From: an uncultured Opitutia bacterium
Lineage (GTDB): Bacteria > Verrucomicrobiota > Verrucomicrobiia > Opitutales > UBA953
Assembly: GCA_937874455.1 (NCBI GenBank)
Contig: CALNBE010000173.1
Coordinates: 1-11,498, forward strand
Direction: 5' to 3'
DNA length: 11,498 bases
Positions within the stretch are counted from its first letter, which is position 1. The number at the start of each line of letters is the position of its first letter. The translations under genes were made by a program, and so were the position numbers. The notes under the pieces were generated by a model that was given only the letters and a program-made list of their open reading frames with translations, was not told the origin of the DNA and did not search any database. Positions 1 through 6,989 of this stretch are shown here, piece by piece.

Positions 1-2
1 TC

Positions 3-764
3 AATCAGAGTTTTTGGGGATTGGGGAAATCGAAAGGGATTTTGCAATGGTTCCTATACAATATGTCTGGCGGAACTCTCAATGTTACCTCATACGGCAC
101 CGGGACCGCGGTTACCAATGCCACAAACGATGGACTGCGCGGGGTCTGGCTCGGCAAAGCTGGCGGGAGCACCGGAGATACCTTCGCCCTCAGCGGGACA
201 GCACAGGCCTCCTTTACTTACAATAACTCCACCATAGATGCCCGGGTTTACATTTCGAATGCGTCTTCGATCACCATCGCCGACAGCGCCTCGCTTTCCT
301 TTGACAGCTACACTTCCGTCGATCTCGGCGGCACAATAGACGGCACTACCGATGCCAGCAAGACTTCCACCATCAATATCTCGGGCGGCTCGCTGACCAT
401 CACCAATTCCCTGCTCAATGTCGGCAAGGACGCCAAGGGCGAACTCATCATCAGCGGCGGCACGGTCACCGTCAATGACCTCGCGCTAAACAGCAACGGC
501 ATCATCAACCTGAGCGGCGGAACCCTTTTCATTGTCGACACGCTGAGCGCCTCCAGCGGGACCCTAAATTACTCCGGCGGGATTCTGAAAATCGCGGGCG
601 ATTATTCCGATCTCTCTAGCCAAAGCTGGTTCAACGACACCACTGGCACCGCCTCCGCCTCTTTCGACGGCACTTACACTACCATCATCCCCGAACCATC
701 CACCTACGCCGCCTTCGGTGCCTTCGCGCTTCTTGGACTGCTGGCCCTGCGCCGTCGTCGCTGA
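3..764 (+). CDS. PEP-CTERM repeat surface protein, 5' partial, possible frameshift near its start
   Basis: This is the C-terminal part of a secreted, repeat-rich protein, probably displayed on or released from the cell surface; the exact role is unknown. The frame is open from the left edge, so the true start is probably outside. In-frame TTG (21) and ATG (63) codons are poor starts because they fall inside a repeat. Repeats of the form LxxGK...G-x3-SGGT-x-V recur: MSGGTLNV near 63-86, VWLGKAGGSTG near 145, LNVGKDAKG then IISGGTVTV near 413-473, INLSGGTLFI near 500-535 and LNYSGGILKI near 570. The C-terminus is a textbook PEP-CTERM signal: PEPST at 690-704, about 15 hydrophobic residues, then RRRR just before the stop. 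In known systems exosortase handles such tails. Upstream of about 58, frame 1 fits the repeat better than this frame, which suggests an indel. It is convergent with the respiratory operon and probably unrelated to it. Confidence 0.75.
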   Translation, partial: NQSFWGLGKSKGILQWFLYNMSGGTLNVTSYGTGTAVTNATNDGLRGVWLGKAGGSTGDTFALSGTAQASFTYNNSTIDARVYISNASSITIADSASLSFDSYTSVDLGGTIDGTTDASKTSTINISGGSLTITNSLLNVGKDAKGELIISGGTVTVNDLALNSNGIINLSGGTLFIVDTLSASSGTLNYSGGILKIAGDYSDLSSQSWFNDTTGTASASFDGTYTTIIPEPSTYAAFGAFALLGLLALRRRR

Positions 765-810
765 CACCGCGCAATAGCCAAGAGCGCCTTGGCTCAGCTT
801 CCGCCCCATT

Positions 811-860
811 GCGCAAACAAAAATCCCGGAGAAAATTTCCTCCGGGATTTTTGTTTGCGC
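811..860. terminator. Bidirectional intrinsic terminator between convergent genes
   Basis: Two 21-base arms (811-831 and 840-860) are perfectly complementary around an 8-base loop (832-839). The stem has a GC core (CCCGGAG/CTCCGGG) flanked by A-rich and T-rich runs, so transcription from either direction gives a stable hairpin with a U-rich 3' flank. It lies 47 bases after the PEP-CTERM stop (+ strand) and 52 bases after the end of the last respiratory gene (- strand), exactly where convergent transcripts should end. Confidence 0.85.
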
Positions 861-911
861 CGGGCTTCGCCAAAAACCCTCAGGCCGCCTCGCTAACCAA
901 CCCCTCCCGCG

Positions 912-1610
912 CTATTTCCCTGCCTCCAGCGGATGCACCTTGAGCAATTCCGCTGCGCTCCACGGGCTGCGCTTGCCAATTTCCTTGCGCACCTCGGCTA
1001 CTTTCTCCGGCGCAACCGGCTCTGCCTGATTGCCAAAGGACTGCCGCACGTAAGTCAGCACATCGGCAATCTGCTTGTCCTTCAGACTGCTACCAAGCTC
1101 CGGCATATTGTTATTATAGGAATTTCCCAGCACTTCGATCGGTCCGCTGAGACCAGCCAGCACAATACTGATGGCCCGCGCCGGCTCCCCGGCAACATAC
1201 GGCGAACTGGCCAGCGGCGGGTAAACACCCGGCGTGCCCTTACCGTCCGGCTGGTGACAGGTGGCGCATTGCTGGTTGAAAAGCTTCGCGCCCTTCTTCA
1301 ACCGCATCTCCAGCGTTTCCTCTACTGGCGCGGACGCCCCCGCCGCAACTGCATCGCCCTGTTCGTTGTCAAAAACCGATCCGCTAAAGCCATGCGTGTT
1401 GTGCTCCAGGTAGAAGAAGCAAAATGAGGCCAGCATGCAGATAAAAATAACCACAATGGTCGGCACCGGGGCAAATCCCTCCGACGGCTCCGCATGTTCC
1501 CGTCCAGACTGCCGCCCGCCTTGGTTCAGCAGGTCGGCATCGGAACACGGCAACGGCGCCTCGCGGGAATTTTCCTCCGCACCAACCTCCTTATCGTGAA
1601 CGGGCTTCAT
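912..1610 (-). CDS. Membrane-anchored monoheme cytochrome c, CcoP position
   Basis: This 232-aa protein carries heme c facing the periplasm and probably hands electrons to the CcoN/CcoO core. A polar N-terminal tail of about 48 residues precedes one transmembrane helix (about 49-68), followed by a cytochrome c domain. CATCH at residues 115-119 is the single CXXCH heme site. MP at 169-170 (NNNMPEL) supplies the likely Met axial ligand. A charged tail follows (about 197-232). Canonical CcoP has two heme domains, so this is a reduced version; it equally resembles oxidase-associated cytochromes c in general. The ATG at 1610 was chosen because it begins 7 bases after the ccoO stop; the frame stays open upstream, but only through ccoO coding sequence. 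GGAGG at 1623-1627 is a rather distant ribosome site (12 bases). It is the last gene of the operon, 52 bases before the terminator stem. Confidence 0.85.
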   Translation of the reverse strand: MKPVHDKEVGAEENSREAPLPCSDADLLNQGGRQSGREHAEPSEGFAPVPTIVVIFICMLASFCFFYLEHNTHGFSGSVFDNEQGDAVAAGASAPVEETLEMRLKKGAKLFNQQCATCHQPDGKGTPGVYPPLASSPYVAGEPARAISIVLAGLSGPIEVLGNSYNNNMPELGSSLKDKQIADVLTYVRQSFGNQAEPVAPEKVAEVRKEIGKRSPWSAAELLKVHPLEAGK

Positions 1611-1617
1611 GACGGCA

Positions 1618-2247
1618 TCATTCCTCCAAGCGAGATTCCGGGCTGTTATAGTTAAGCCGCAAGCTGTGCAGGTATTGCACCAAGTCGCTCGCCTCCTGGC
1701 GTGGCACCCATTGGAAACCGGGGCGCGGCGCGAAGGCATAATCTGCGGGCAGCTTGATGGCATCCATCCGAACAGTCTCTCCAACCGGCACCTGTTCGAA
1801 CAAGAATCGGAACGGCGGCATTACCGACCCCGGCGAGGTCAACTGCGGGTCAAATAAATGCTGGTAGTGCCACTCGTCGGACTTCTGCCGCGTTCCAATG
1901 TCCGCCAGATCCGGCCCGGTCCGCATCGTCCCAAGCAGTACCCGCTCCTGCAAGATATAGTCGCGCGCCACCGTGTAGCGCTGGCCCCAGCCGCGTTCGA
2001 TGTCGCCGCCCTGATGCCGCGGCCGCACCTGCTGGGTGTGGCAATACAGGCAACCCTGGGCAATGTACACATCCTTTCCACGGATCGCCGCGCCGGACAT
2101 TTGCAGCGGGTATAGGGTCGTTTCGTCCTCCGAGGCGGTGGCCCGCTCCAGCCTGCCATACTGAATCTGGCTGGTCAGAATCAATCCGGTCCAAGAAAAA
2201 GCGATGGTGAAGAACACCCCGCAAAAAATCAGTGGTAAGTTTTTCAC
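1618..2247 (-). CDS. ccoO: Cytochrome c oxidase cbb3-type subunit II (CcoO-like)
   Basis: CcoO is the membrane-anchored monoheme cytochrome c subunit of cbb3 oxidase and relays electrons to the CcoN hemes from the periplasmic side. The 209-aa product matches the usual length of about 200. An N-terminal helix (about residues 4-25) anchors it. CLYCHTQQVRP at 66-76 is the hallmark CcoO heme site: C66, C69, H70 followed by QQVRP. Met143 in GSVMPPFRF is the likely sixth ligand. GWGQRYTVARDYI and TGPDLADIGTR are further family-like segments. The start is GTG at 2247, whose last two bases are the first two of the ccoN stop (GTGA), with AAGGAGG six bases upstream. The frame extends further upstream, but only through ccoN coding sequence. 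The overlap implies translational coupling with ccoN and equal subunit supply. Confidence 0.92.
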   Translation of the reverse strand: MKNLPLIFCGVFFTIAFSWTGLILTSQIQYGRLERATASEDETTLYPLQMSGAAIRGKDVYIAQGCLYCHTQQVRPRHQGGDIERGWGQRYTVARDYILQERVLLGTMRTGPDLADIGTRQKSDEWHYQHLFDPQLTSPGSVMPPFRFLFEQVPVGETVRMDAIKLPADYAFAPRPGFQWVPRQEASDLVQYLHSLRLNYNSPESRLEE

Positions 2248-3728
2248 CGCGCGCCTCCTTCCACTGGAACCGCAGAGGAAAATAAAGTGGGCGCCGTCCG
2301 GCGGCGTGAGGCCGCCGAGCCCCGGAGCATCCAGAAGAAATGCACCGCAAAGGCCACGTGGCCCAATGTCATCGCAGTGCCCCCGGCCGTGCGCAGTCCG
2401 TTCCAAACCATCGCATTGCGGGAAATCTCCAAGAAGGGGGTCGTGGCGTCATTCATCGCCATTCCCTGCAAAATGCCGTGAATGCTCATCACCAGCACGT
2501 AGAAAAAAATGCCGCCGGCGGTGAGCCAGAAGTGGATTTTGATCAGCGCTGCCGAGGGCCATTCCCGGCCCAGCAAACGGGGCATGATAAAGTACATCGC
2601 GCCGAAATAGACCATCGCCACGAAGGCATACATGCCGTGGTGCGCGTGGCCGACGGTGAAGTTGGTAAAATGCGTCACCCGGTTTACCTCCCGCAACGCC
2701 ATCGCCGATCCCGCAAAGCTAGACAGGGTGTAATTGAACGCCCCAAACACCACGAAGCGCAACGTGGGGCTGTTCCAAATGATCCGCCAGTTTTCCTTCC
2801 CGTAAGTGGTGGTGTGAAAGTTGATCGCCGTCACCAGCACCGGCACCACCATCATGATCGAGGCCACGATGCCCGCCGATTGTGCCCACACCGGAATCGG
2901 CCCGCCGATCAAGTGATGCACTCCCGCCCAATTGTAAAACAGCGCCAGCGACCAGAAGCCGATGATCGAAAGATAGTAGCTATGGATCGGCTTCCCGAGC
3001 ACCTTGGGAATCAGATAATACATCGCCGCCACGCCCACCGGCGTCATCCACAGCCCCAGTACATTATGGGCAAACCACCAGTTGGTAATCGCCTGCACCG
3101 TACCGCGGGCGGGGAACCAGAGGATCATCATCTCCGCCACGCAATAGAGCATCGGCAACCAAAACATCGCGGCGATAATGTACCACTGCGACACGTAAAC
3201 ATGCCCCGGAGCCCGGCGCGCAAAGCCCACCACGTTCCAGGTGCCGATCAGCAAAAACGCCACCGCCAGCAGCGGCGCAACTTCCTTGGGCATCTCCAGC
3301 CATTCCACGCTGGTCATTTTCCCCAAAAGAATTCCCCCGATGCCCAAGGCCACCGCGACATTCCACAGCCCCCCGCCGAGAATCGCCACCCAGCCATTGC
3401 GCAACTCCACCCGTCCCAGCCGGTGCATCAACCACAGGCTAATGCCGAAAACGCCGTTGAAGGTCCACCCGTAGGCCACGATATTCAAATGCATTGAGCG
3501 CGTCCGCCCAAAAGTCAGCGCCTCCACATTGCCAAGGAATTCCGGCGCATGCAGCTTGATGGCTGAAATCACGCCCAACGCCGAGCCGAGCAGCAACCAC
3601 AGGACTGCACAGGCAAAGAAAAACAGCACGGGCGTCTTCAGCGAAGCATCGATCTGCCCGGCACGCGCAGGCGGCACGGCCCCCGGCTCCGGGGTCTGGG
3701 ACGAATGTGTTGGATCGGAAATGGCCAT
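2244..3728 (-). CDS. ccoN: Cytochrome c oxidase cbb3-type catalytic subunit I (CcoN-like)
   Basis: This is the catalytic subunit of a C-family heme-copper oxygen reductase; it reduces O2 to water at a heme b3-CuB site in the inner membrane. The 494-aa protein has about 12 hydrophobic segments. Diagnostic residues, numbered from the ATG at 3728, are: H80 (SMHLNI, heme b ligand), H221 in WWFAHNVLG (CuB), Y265 six residues before H271-H272 in YNWAGVHHL (the cross-linked Tyr and CuB histidines typical of cbb3), and H361 and H363 in VGHAHHG (heme b3 and heme b). The Tyr on this helix separates it from NorB-type NO reductases. An in-frame GTG at 3749 would add seven residues; neither start has a convincing ribosome site, so the first codon is uncertain. 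It follows ccoS by 26 bases and overlaps ccoO. Confidence 0.93.
   Translation of the reverse strand: MAISDPTHSSQTPEPGAVPPARAGQIDASLKTPVLFFFACAVLWLLLGSALGVISAIKLHAPEFLGNVEALTFGRTRSMHLNIVAYGWTFNGVFGISLWLMHRLGRVELRNGWVAILGGGLWNVAVALGIGGILLGKMTSVEWLEMPKEVAPLLAVAFLLIGTWNVVGFARRAPGHVYVSQWYIIAAMFWLPMLYCVAEMMILWFPARGTVQAITNWWFAHNVLGLWMTPVGVAAMYYLIPKVLGKPIHSYYLSIIGFWSLALFYNWAGVHHLIGGPIPVWAQSAGIVASIMMVVPVLVTAINFHTTTYGKENWRIIWNSPTLRFVVFGAFNYTLSSFAGSAMALREVNRVTHFTNFTVGHAHHGMYAFVAMVYFGAMYFIMPRLLGREWPSAALIKIHFWLTAGGIFFYVLVMSIHGILQGMAMNDATTPFLEISRNAMVWNGLRTAGGTAMTLGHVAFAVHFFWMLRGSAASRRRTAPTLFSSAVPVEGGAR
2254..2260 (-). promoter_or_regulatory. Shine-Dalgarno site deciding the GTG start of ccoO
   Basis: On the - strand these bases read AAGGAGG, six bases before the GTG at 2247. 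It is the strongest ribosome binding site in the window and lies inside the ccoN coding region. It fixes the ccoO start at a GTG rather than at codons further upstream. Confidence 0.8.
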
Positions 3729-3754
3729 GGAAAAATTAGTTTGGCGCACGGGTT

Positions 3755-3946
3755 TCAGCGCGGAGGAAACTTGTCGGTAACCCGCCCCTCCGGCTCCTCC
3801 TCGTTAAAAATGCTGCGGGCACCGGCTTCCAAATTCTCGAACTGCCGGTTCTTCTTCGCCCAAGCAAAAGCATAGATCACGCTGGCGAAAAACAGTGCGC
3901 CCAAAACAAAAAGAAGGGCGATCGTGATTTCCCAAGGAGTGTCCAT
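3755..3946 (-). CDS. ccoS: Cbb3 oxidase assembly protein CcoS-like
   Basis: This 63-aa inner-membrane protein is probably CcoS (FixS), known from other bacteria to be needed for heme and copper insertion into cbb3 oxidase. One transmembrane helix (about residues 7-30) is followed by AWAKKNRQFENLEAGARSIF and an acidic stretch (NEEEPEG). This matches the CcoS pattern of a helix, then QFDDLE-like, then a positively charged/aliphatic run, then acidic residues. The length fits the family (about 45-75). The ATG at 3946 is the only reasonable start; no clear ribosome site precedes it. It lies directly upstream of ccoN, 39 bases after the 122-aa protein gene. Other assembly genes (ccoG, ccoH, ccoI) are not present in the window. 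Confidence 0.82.
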   Translation of the reverse strand: MDTPWEITIALLFVLGALFFASVIYAFAWAKKNRQFENLEAGARSIFNEEEPEGRVTDKFPPR

Positions 3947-3985
3947 GCAGGGGCAGGTTGCGGTTTGGCGGAGGAAAGAAAAGTG

Positions 3986-4354
3986 CTATTCCCCGGCAGA
4001 CGATTTCTCCGGTACCGGCGCGGGTGTTGCGTTTCCGCGCGCCAGCGTCTCCACCAGCGCCCAGCTCGCGCGGTCACGCAACAAAACCTGCATGGCCTGC
4101 TCCACCGGGATGCGGAAGGTGCCGTCGGCATTTTTCCCCGGCTCCGCGATGAGCTGCCGGCCCTTGGCCGTATTTTCCTCCAACAGAGCCTGCCGCCGGG
4201 CAACCCAATCAGCGTCCACTCCAGATTTTGGGCTGACCGCAAAGTTGGCAATGGCGATCACCGCGAAGGCGATCAGGAAAATGCCGGCAAAGGCCGCCCA
4301 CGTGAGCATCGCTCCGGCGGCACTGTTTTCCTCGGAATGGGTTTCGTCACTCAT
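3986..4354 (-). CDS. Conserved-looking one-helix membrane protein of unknown function between actF and ccoS
   Basis: The function is not recognised. The 122-aa product has a short polar, acidic N-terminus (1-15), one transmembrane helix (about 17-40), then a hydrophilic domain with WVARRQALLEE (50-60) and GTFRIPVEQAMQVLLRD (78-94), ending in a Pro/Ala-rich tail. From memory, IPV/IPI-x-x-AM after an alternating charged stretch occurs in small proteins near ACIII and oxidase genes in Verrucomicrobiota and Planctomycetota; I could not check this. Its start (ATG at 4354) overlaps the actF stop by 8 bases (ATGAGTGA), so it is probably translationally coupled to actF. A single-helix protein after actF is in the position of ActG of Rhodothermus ACIII, so it may be an ACIII subunit or a link to the oxidase. 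The N-terminal extension possible in this frame is ActF coding sequence and was not used. Confidence 0.8.
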   Translation of the reverse strand: MSDETHSEENSAAGAMLTWAAFAGIFLIAFAVIAIANFAVSPKSGVDADWVARRQALLEENTAKGRQLIAEPGKNADGTFRIPVEQAMQVLLRDRASWALVETLARGNATPAPVPEKSSAGE

Positions 4355-5663
4355 GGTAGTGGATGGACTCCTGGATGCGGGGGTCGTGAATGGGGATAAT
4401 CTCCTGTTTGGATGCGTTGCGAAGGAAAAGCCCGAGCACGATGCCGCCCATCCCGAGGAAGGCGGCAGCGTCAAACAGCATGCTTACGTCGAGAAATTTG
4501 TTCACGTAAAAGCCCTCGGGGAAGGCGGCGTCGGTAATCTGTCGCGGCACAATGTTGAAGTAAAAATCCAGCGCCGTGAAAGCCAGCGTCCAAAGCGCGA
4601 TGAAGAGCAACCGGCCCGGCACCACTTTCGAGCGGTAAAACAGCAGGAACAGGAATGGGAAAAAGAAGTGGCCGAAGATCAGCGCCAGGCTCACCCACCA
4701 CCACTGGTTTTTTACATTCACCCACTCGCCATCCACCAGCGCAGAGGAAAATTCACGGATGTTGTACCAGAAAGTTTCCTCCGGGATGTTCGCGTTGTAG
4801 ATCAGAAAATACTGGGAAAAACTAATATAGGCCCAGAAGACCGTGAAGGCTAGCAACAGGCAGCCCAACACATGCCGGTGCGCCTGATTGTAAAGACCCT
4901 TGAGCCAGCCGCGGGTGGCCAGCGCCAGGCAAAGCACCGCGGTGAAAGCGAAACAGGCCCGCATCGACGCGGCGAAAAACCATACGCCAAACATGGTCGA
5001 AAACCAGTGATAGGTCAGTGCCATCAGGGTGTCGAACGCCAGGAAAGTCAGGGTGAGCGCGCCCAGGATGATGCCTGCGGCCGACACCACGGCCAGCCTC
5101 CCGGTGTGCGCTGCCGACCCGTCTTTATCCTGCGCGAAGGACCAGCGGCGGAGGAAAAACACCAGCGCGGAGAAAATCACGATGTAGAGCACAATGCGCC
5201 CCTGGAAAAACGGCACCTGCAACCACCAGCTCTTCAGCGCCAGCACCGTGTCGTGTCCGACCTCGTGCCCGTTCGGCAGCACATGTTCGGGATTGGTCCA
5301 CTCCCACACCAGTTTCCGGGCCGGAGGAAAAAACACCAACGGGAGCAGCCCCAGACTCAAAACCACCGGAAGCGCCACGATGAGATTTTCCCACTGGCGG
5401 CGGATGATCGGGGCCCACCCGGCGTCAAAAATCCGGGTGATCATCGTCATCATCAAACACCCAACCAATACCGAGGCCCAAAAAGCGGTGCCGAGCAACA
5501 AACTGTAAAGCGGACGGTAGTCATGCTGCGGCACGCCGAAAACAAAGGCGCCAACATACGCAACCGCCAGCCCCACGATCCCCACGCCCAGCCAAAGCGG
5601 TGCCTTGCGGAAGCAGTCGCAACCGCCAGAGGCGTCCACAGAACAGTCATTTGTCTTGCTCAT
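4347..5663 (-). CDS. actF: ACIII membrane subunit ActF (NrfD-like quinol subunit 2)
   Basis: ActF is the second polytopic subunit of quinol:cytochrome c oxidoreductase (ACIII), a structural relative of ActC in the inner membrane. The 438-aa product has about ten hydrophobic helices, beginning with APLWLGVGIVGLAVAYVG (21-38) and ending before the polar C-terminus IPIHDPRIQESIHYHE. Segments such as FDTLMALTYHWFSTMFGVW, ISFSQYFLIYNANIPEET and HFFFPFLFLLFYR are characteristic of this family. The N-terminus holds three closely spaced cysteines (C7, C15, C17), an odd feature noted separately. ATG at 5663 starts 7 bases after the actE stop; the preceding GAAG is a weak ribosome site. Its stop overlaps the next gene by 8 bases. 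It is identified from family resemblance and operon position, which agree. Confidence 0.9.
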   Translation of the reverse strand: MSKTNDCSVDASGGCDCFRKAPLWLGVGIVGLAVAYVGAFVFGVPQHDYRPLYSLLLGTAFWASVLVGCLMMTMITRIFDAGWAPIIRRQWENLIVALPVVLSLGLLPLVFFPPARKLVWEWTNPEHVLPNGHEVGHDTVLALKSWWLQVPFFQGRIVLYIVIFSALVFFLRRWSFAQDKDGSAAHTGRLAVVSAAGIILGALTLTFLAFDTLMALTYHWFSTMFGVWFFAASMRACFAFTAVLCLALATRGWLKGLYNQAHRHVLGCLLLAFTVFWAYISFSQYFLIYNANIPEETFWYNIREFSSALVDGEWVNVKNQWWWVSLALIFGHFFFPFLFLLFYRSKVVPGRLLFIALWTLAFTALDFYFNIVPRQITDAAFPEGFYVNKFLDVSMLFDAAAFLGMGGIVLGLFLRNASKQEIIPIHDPRIQESIHYHE

Positions 5664-5670
5664 AGTCGGC

Positions 5671-6414
5671 TTACTTCAGATTGGCCTTGTCGATGGAGTC
5701 CGGAACCAAATCCGGCGGACAGTTTTGCGAGAGCTGCAGGGCGCGCAGGTAGGCGATCACCGCCCAGCGCTCCTCCGGCGTCAGCTTGTCACCATACGCT
5801 TGCATGGTCGATTTGCCGTGGGTGATGGTGTTGAAATAGTCGCCATTGCGTTTCTCCCGGTAGCTGGCGAGTTGCAGATTCGCAATGGTGCCGATGAAGC
5901 GGTCGCCTTCGTCATCGCCCGGAATCTGGTTGCGCACCTTCAAAATCCCTTCGCCATTGCCGGCGTAGCCGTGGCACACCGCGCAGAAAATTTCGAAGCG
6001 CTCCTTTCCCTTCGCCAGCACCCGCTCGTCCAGCACGAAGGGCGCCAGCACCCGCCCGCCTTTTGCGTCCGTGGTGAAGGTCAGGCTGTGCTTGGGAAAA
6101 CCGTCGATGAATTCCCCGTCCGCATTTTTCCCAGTCACAAACTCCGGATTGCGCGAGGCGGCATCGCGGTATTCTGCCGAGAAAACCTCCGCGGACTGCC
6201 AAGCATTCCCCCGCGCCACCGCACCGGGCACTGGCGGACGGTCGTTGCGGCCGTCCTCAAAAAACGTGTTTTGCCCCATCGGCTTGAGCTTCGACTGGTA
6301 GTCCATGTCGTCGAAAACATATACCGGGGTGCTCTTCGACGCCTTGCCTCGCCAGCCCAGGATGGCAACGGTCGCAAAGCAAATCACAGCAAAAATGGCA
6401 AAAAAGTAGCGCAT
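5671..6414 (-). CDS. actE: ACIII monoheme cytochrome c subunit ActE
   Basis: ActE is the periplasmic monoheme cytochrome c of ACIII and is a likely exit point for electrons towards the oxidase. The 247-aa protein has an N-terminal hydrophobic segment (residues 2-20) acting as signal or anchor; Cys12 does not sit in a good lipobox, so lipoprotein processing is uncertain. A middle region (about 30-125) is followed by the heme site CAVCHG (C144, C147, H148) in FEIFCAVCHGYAGNGEG, and by M204 (HGKSTMQAYG) as probable sixth ligand. LTPEERWAVIAYLRALQ (211-227) is the usual C-terminal helix of class I cytochromes c. ATG at 6414 is preceded by AAAGGA with 7-base spacing, overlapping the actD stop, which supports this start. 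It lies between actD and actF, the standard ACIII order. Confidence 0.92.
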   Translation of the reverse strand: MRYFFAIFAVICFATVAILGWRGKASKSTPVYVFDDMDYQSKLKPMGQNTFFEDGRNDRPPVPGAVARGNAWQSAEVFSAEYRDAASRNPEFVTGKNADGEFIDGFPKHSLTFTTDAKGGRVLAPFVLDERVLAKGKERFEIFCAVCHGYAGNGEGILKVRNQIPGDDEGDRFIGTIANLQLASYREKRNGDYFNTITHGKSTMQAYGDKLTPEERWAVIAYLRALQLSQNCPPDLVPDSIDKANLK

Positions 6415-6421
6415 GGGAAAT

Positions 6422-6427
6422 TCCTTT
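6422..6427 (-). promoter_or_regulatory. Shine-Dalgarno site of actE
   Basis: The - strand reads AAAGGA, 7 bases before the actE ATG, and overlaps the TAA stop of actD (6426-6428). This layout ties actE translation to actD and supports the chosen start. Confidence 0.65.
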
Positions 6428-6971
6428 AGTTTTGGATCTCCGCGACTTCTGCGCCGCCGATTTCGGAGAGAAAGCCCCGGGTTTTTTCCAGCTCAAACTG
6501 GGGATCGGTGGCGTCGATCACGATCATGAAGGTGTCGTCGGAAGCCTGCACAAACTTCTCGTAATTGAACACCGGATGATGGTGGCGCGGCAGGCGGTTG
6601 AGAAGAAACTGCCCGAAAAAAGTCCCAAAGGCCGCGAAGAGAATCGTGCACTCATACATCACGGGAAAGGGAAAAATCGGGCTCCACAGCGGCTTTCCTC
6701 CGACGATCAGCGGATAATCATAGGCGTTCATGTACCAGGTGAACAGCATCCCGGTGCAAAATCCGGTGACGCCGCCCAGCAGCGTCAACACTGGCACTCG
6801 CGAGCGCGTCAGCCCCATCGCCGCGTCCATACCGTGGATCGGGAACGGCGTATAAACATCCCAGCGCTTGAACCCCGCGTCGCGCACTTTTTCCGCCGCG
6901 TGCAGCACGTCGGCGGTTTTTGAAAAACTGCACACAAGGCCGTAAAGTTGATTGGAAGCATTCTCACTCAT
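6426..6971 (-). CDS. actD: ACIII membrane subunit ActD (DUF3341)
   Basis: ActD is a two-helix membrane subunit of ACIII that packs against the core; it carries no cofactor. The 181-aa product has the DUF3341 pattern: YGLVCSF (10-16), a ferredoxin-like N-terminal part with AAEKVRDAGFKRWDVYTPFPIHGMD (25-49), helix 1 (about 59-81), the loop NAYDYPLIVGGKPLWS (82-97), helix 2 (about 102-124), then NRLPRHHHPVFNYEKF (125-140) and a soluble end with DATDPQFELEKTRGFL (153-168). Length is typical. ATG at 6971 is preceded by GGAG (spacing about 7). It begins 18 bases after the actC stop and ends 11 bases before actE, so it belongs to the same transcript. Confidence 0.94.
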   Translation of the reverse strand: MSENASNQLYGLVCSFSKTADVLHAAEKVRDAGFKRWDVYTPFPIHGMDAAMGLTRSRVPVLTLLGGVTGFCTGMLFTWYMNAYDYPLIVGGKPLWSPIFPFPVMYECTILFAAFGTFFGQFLLNRLPRHHHPVFNYEKFVQASDDTFMIVIDATDPQFELEKTRGFLSEIGGAEVAEIQN

Positions 6972-6989
6972 AGCGCGCTCCGTTTCATT

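Noticed and set aside
861..911. Short gap between the terminator and the last respiratory gene
   Set aside because: No coding frame, promoter or repeat is evident; it looks like a plain 3' untranslated stretch.
2340..3497. Long open frame on the + strand antisense to ccoN (385 codons)
   Set aside because: The product is rich in His, Arg and Gln with no domain pattern, and it mirrors a clear oxidase gene; high GC content makes such antisense frames common.
2244..3728. Nitric oxide reductase NorB/NorC as an alternative for the CcoN/CcoO pair
   Set aside because: The Tyr six residues before the CuB His-His pair and the CLYCHTQQVRP heme motif are features of cbb3 oxidase, and a CcoS-like gene is adjacent.
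3924..6429. Three long + strand open frames (3924-4853, 4872-5825, 5605-6429)
   Set aside because: They lie opposite actF, actE and the 122-aa gene, have low-complexity basic composition and no ribosome sites; they are shadows of the - strand genes.
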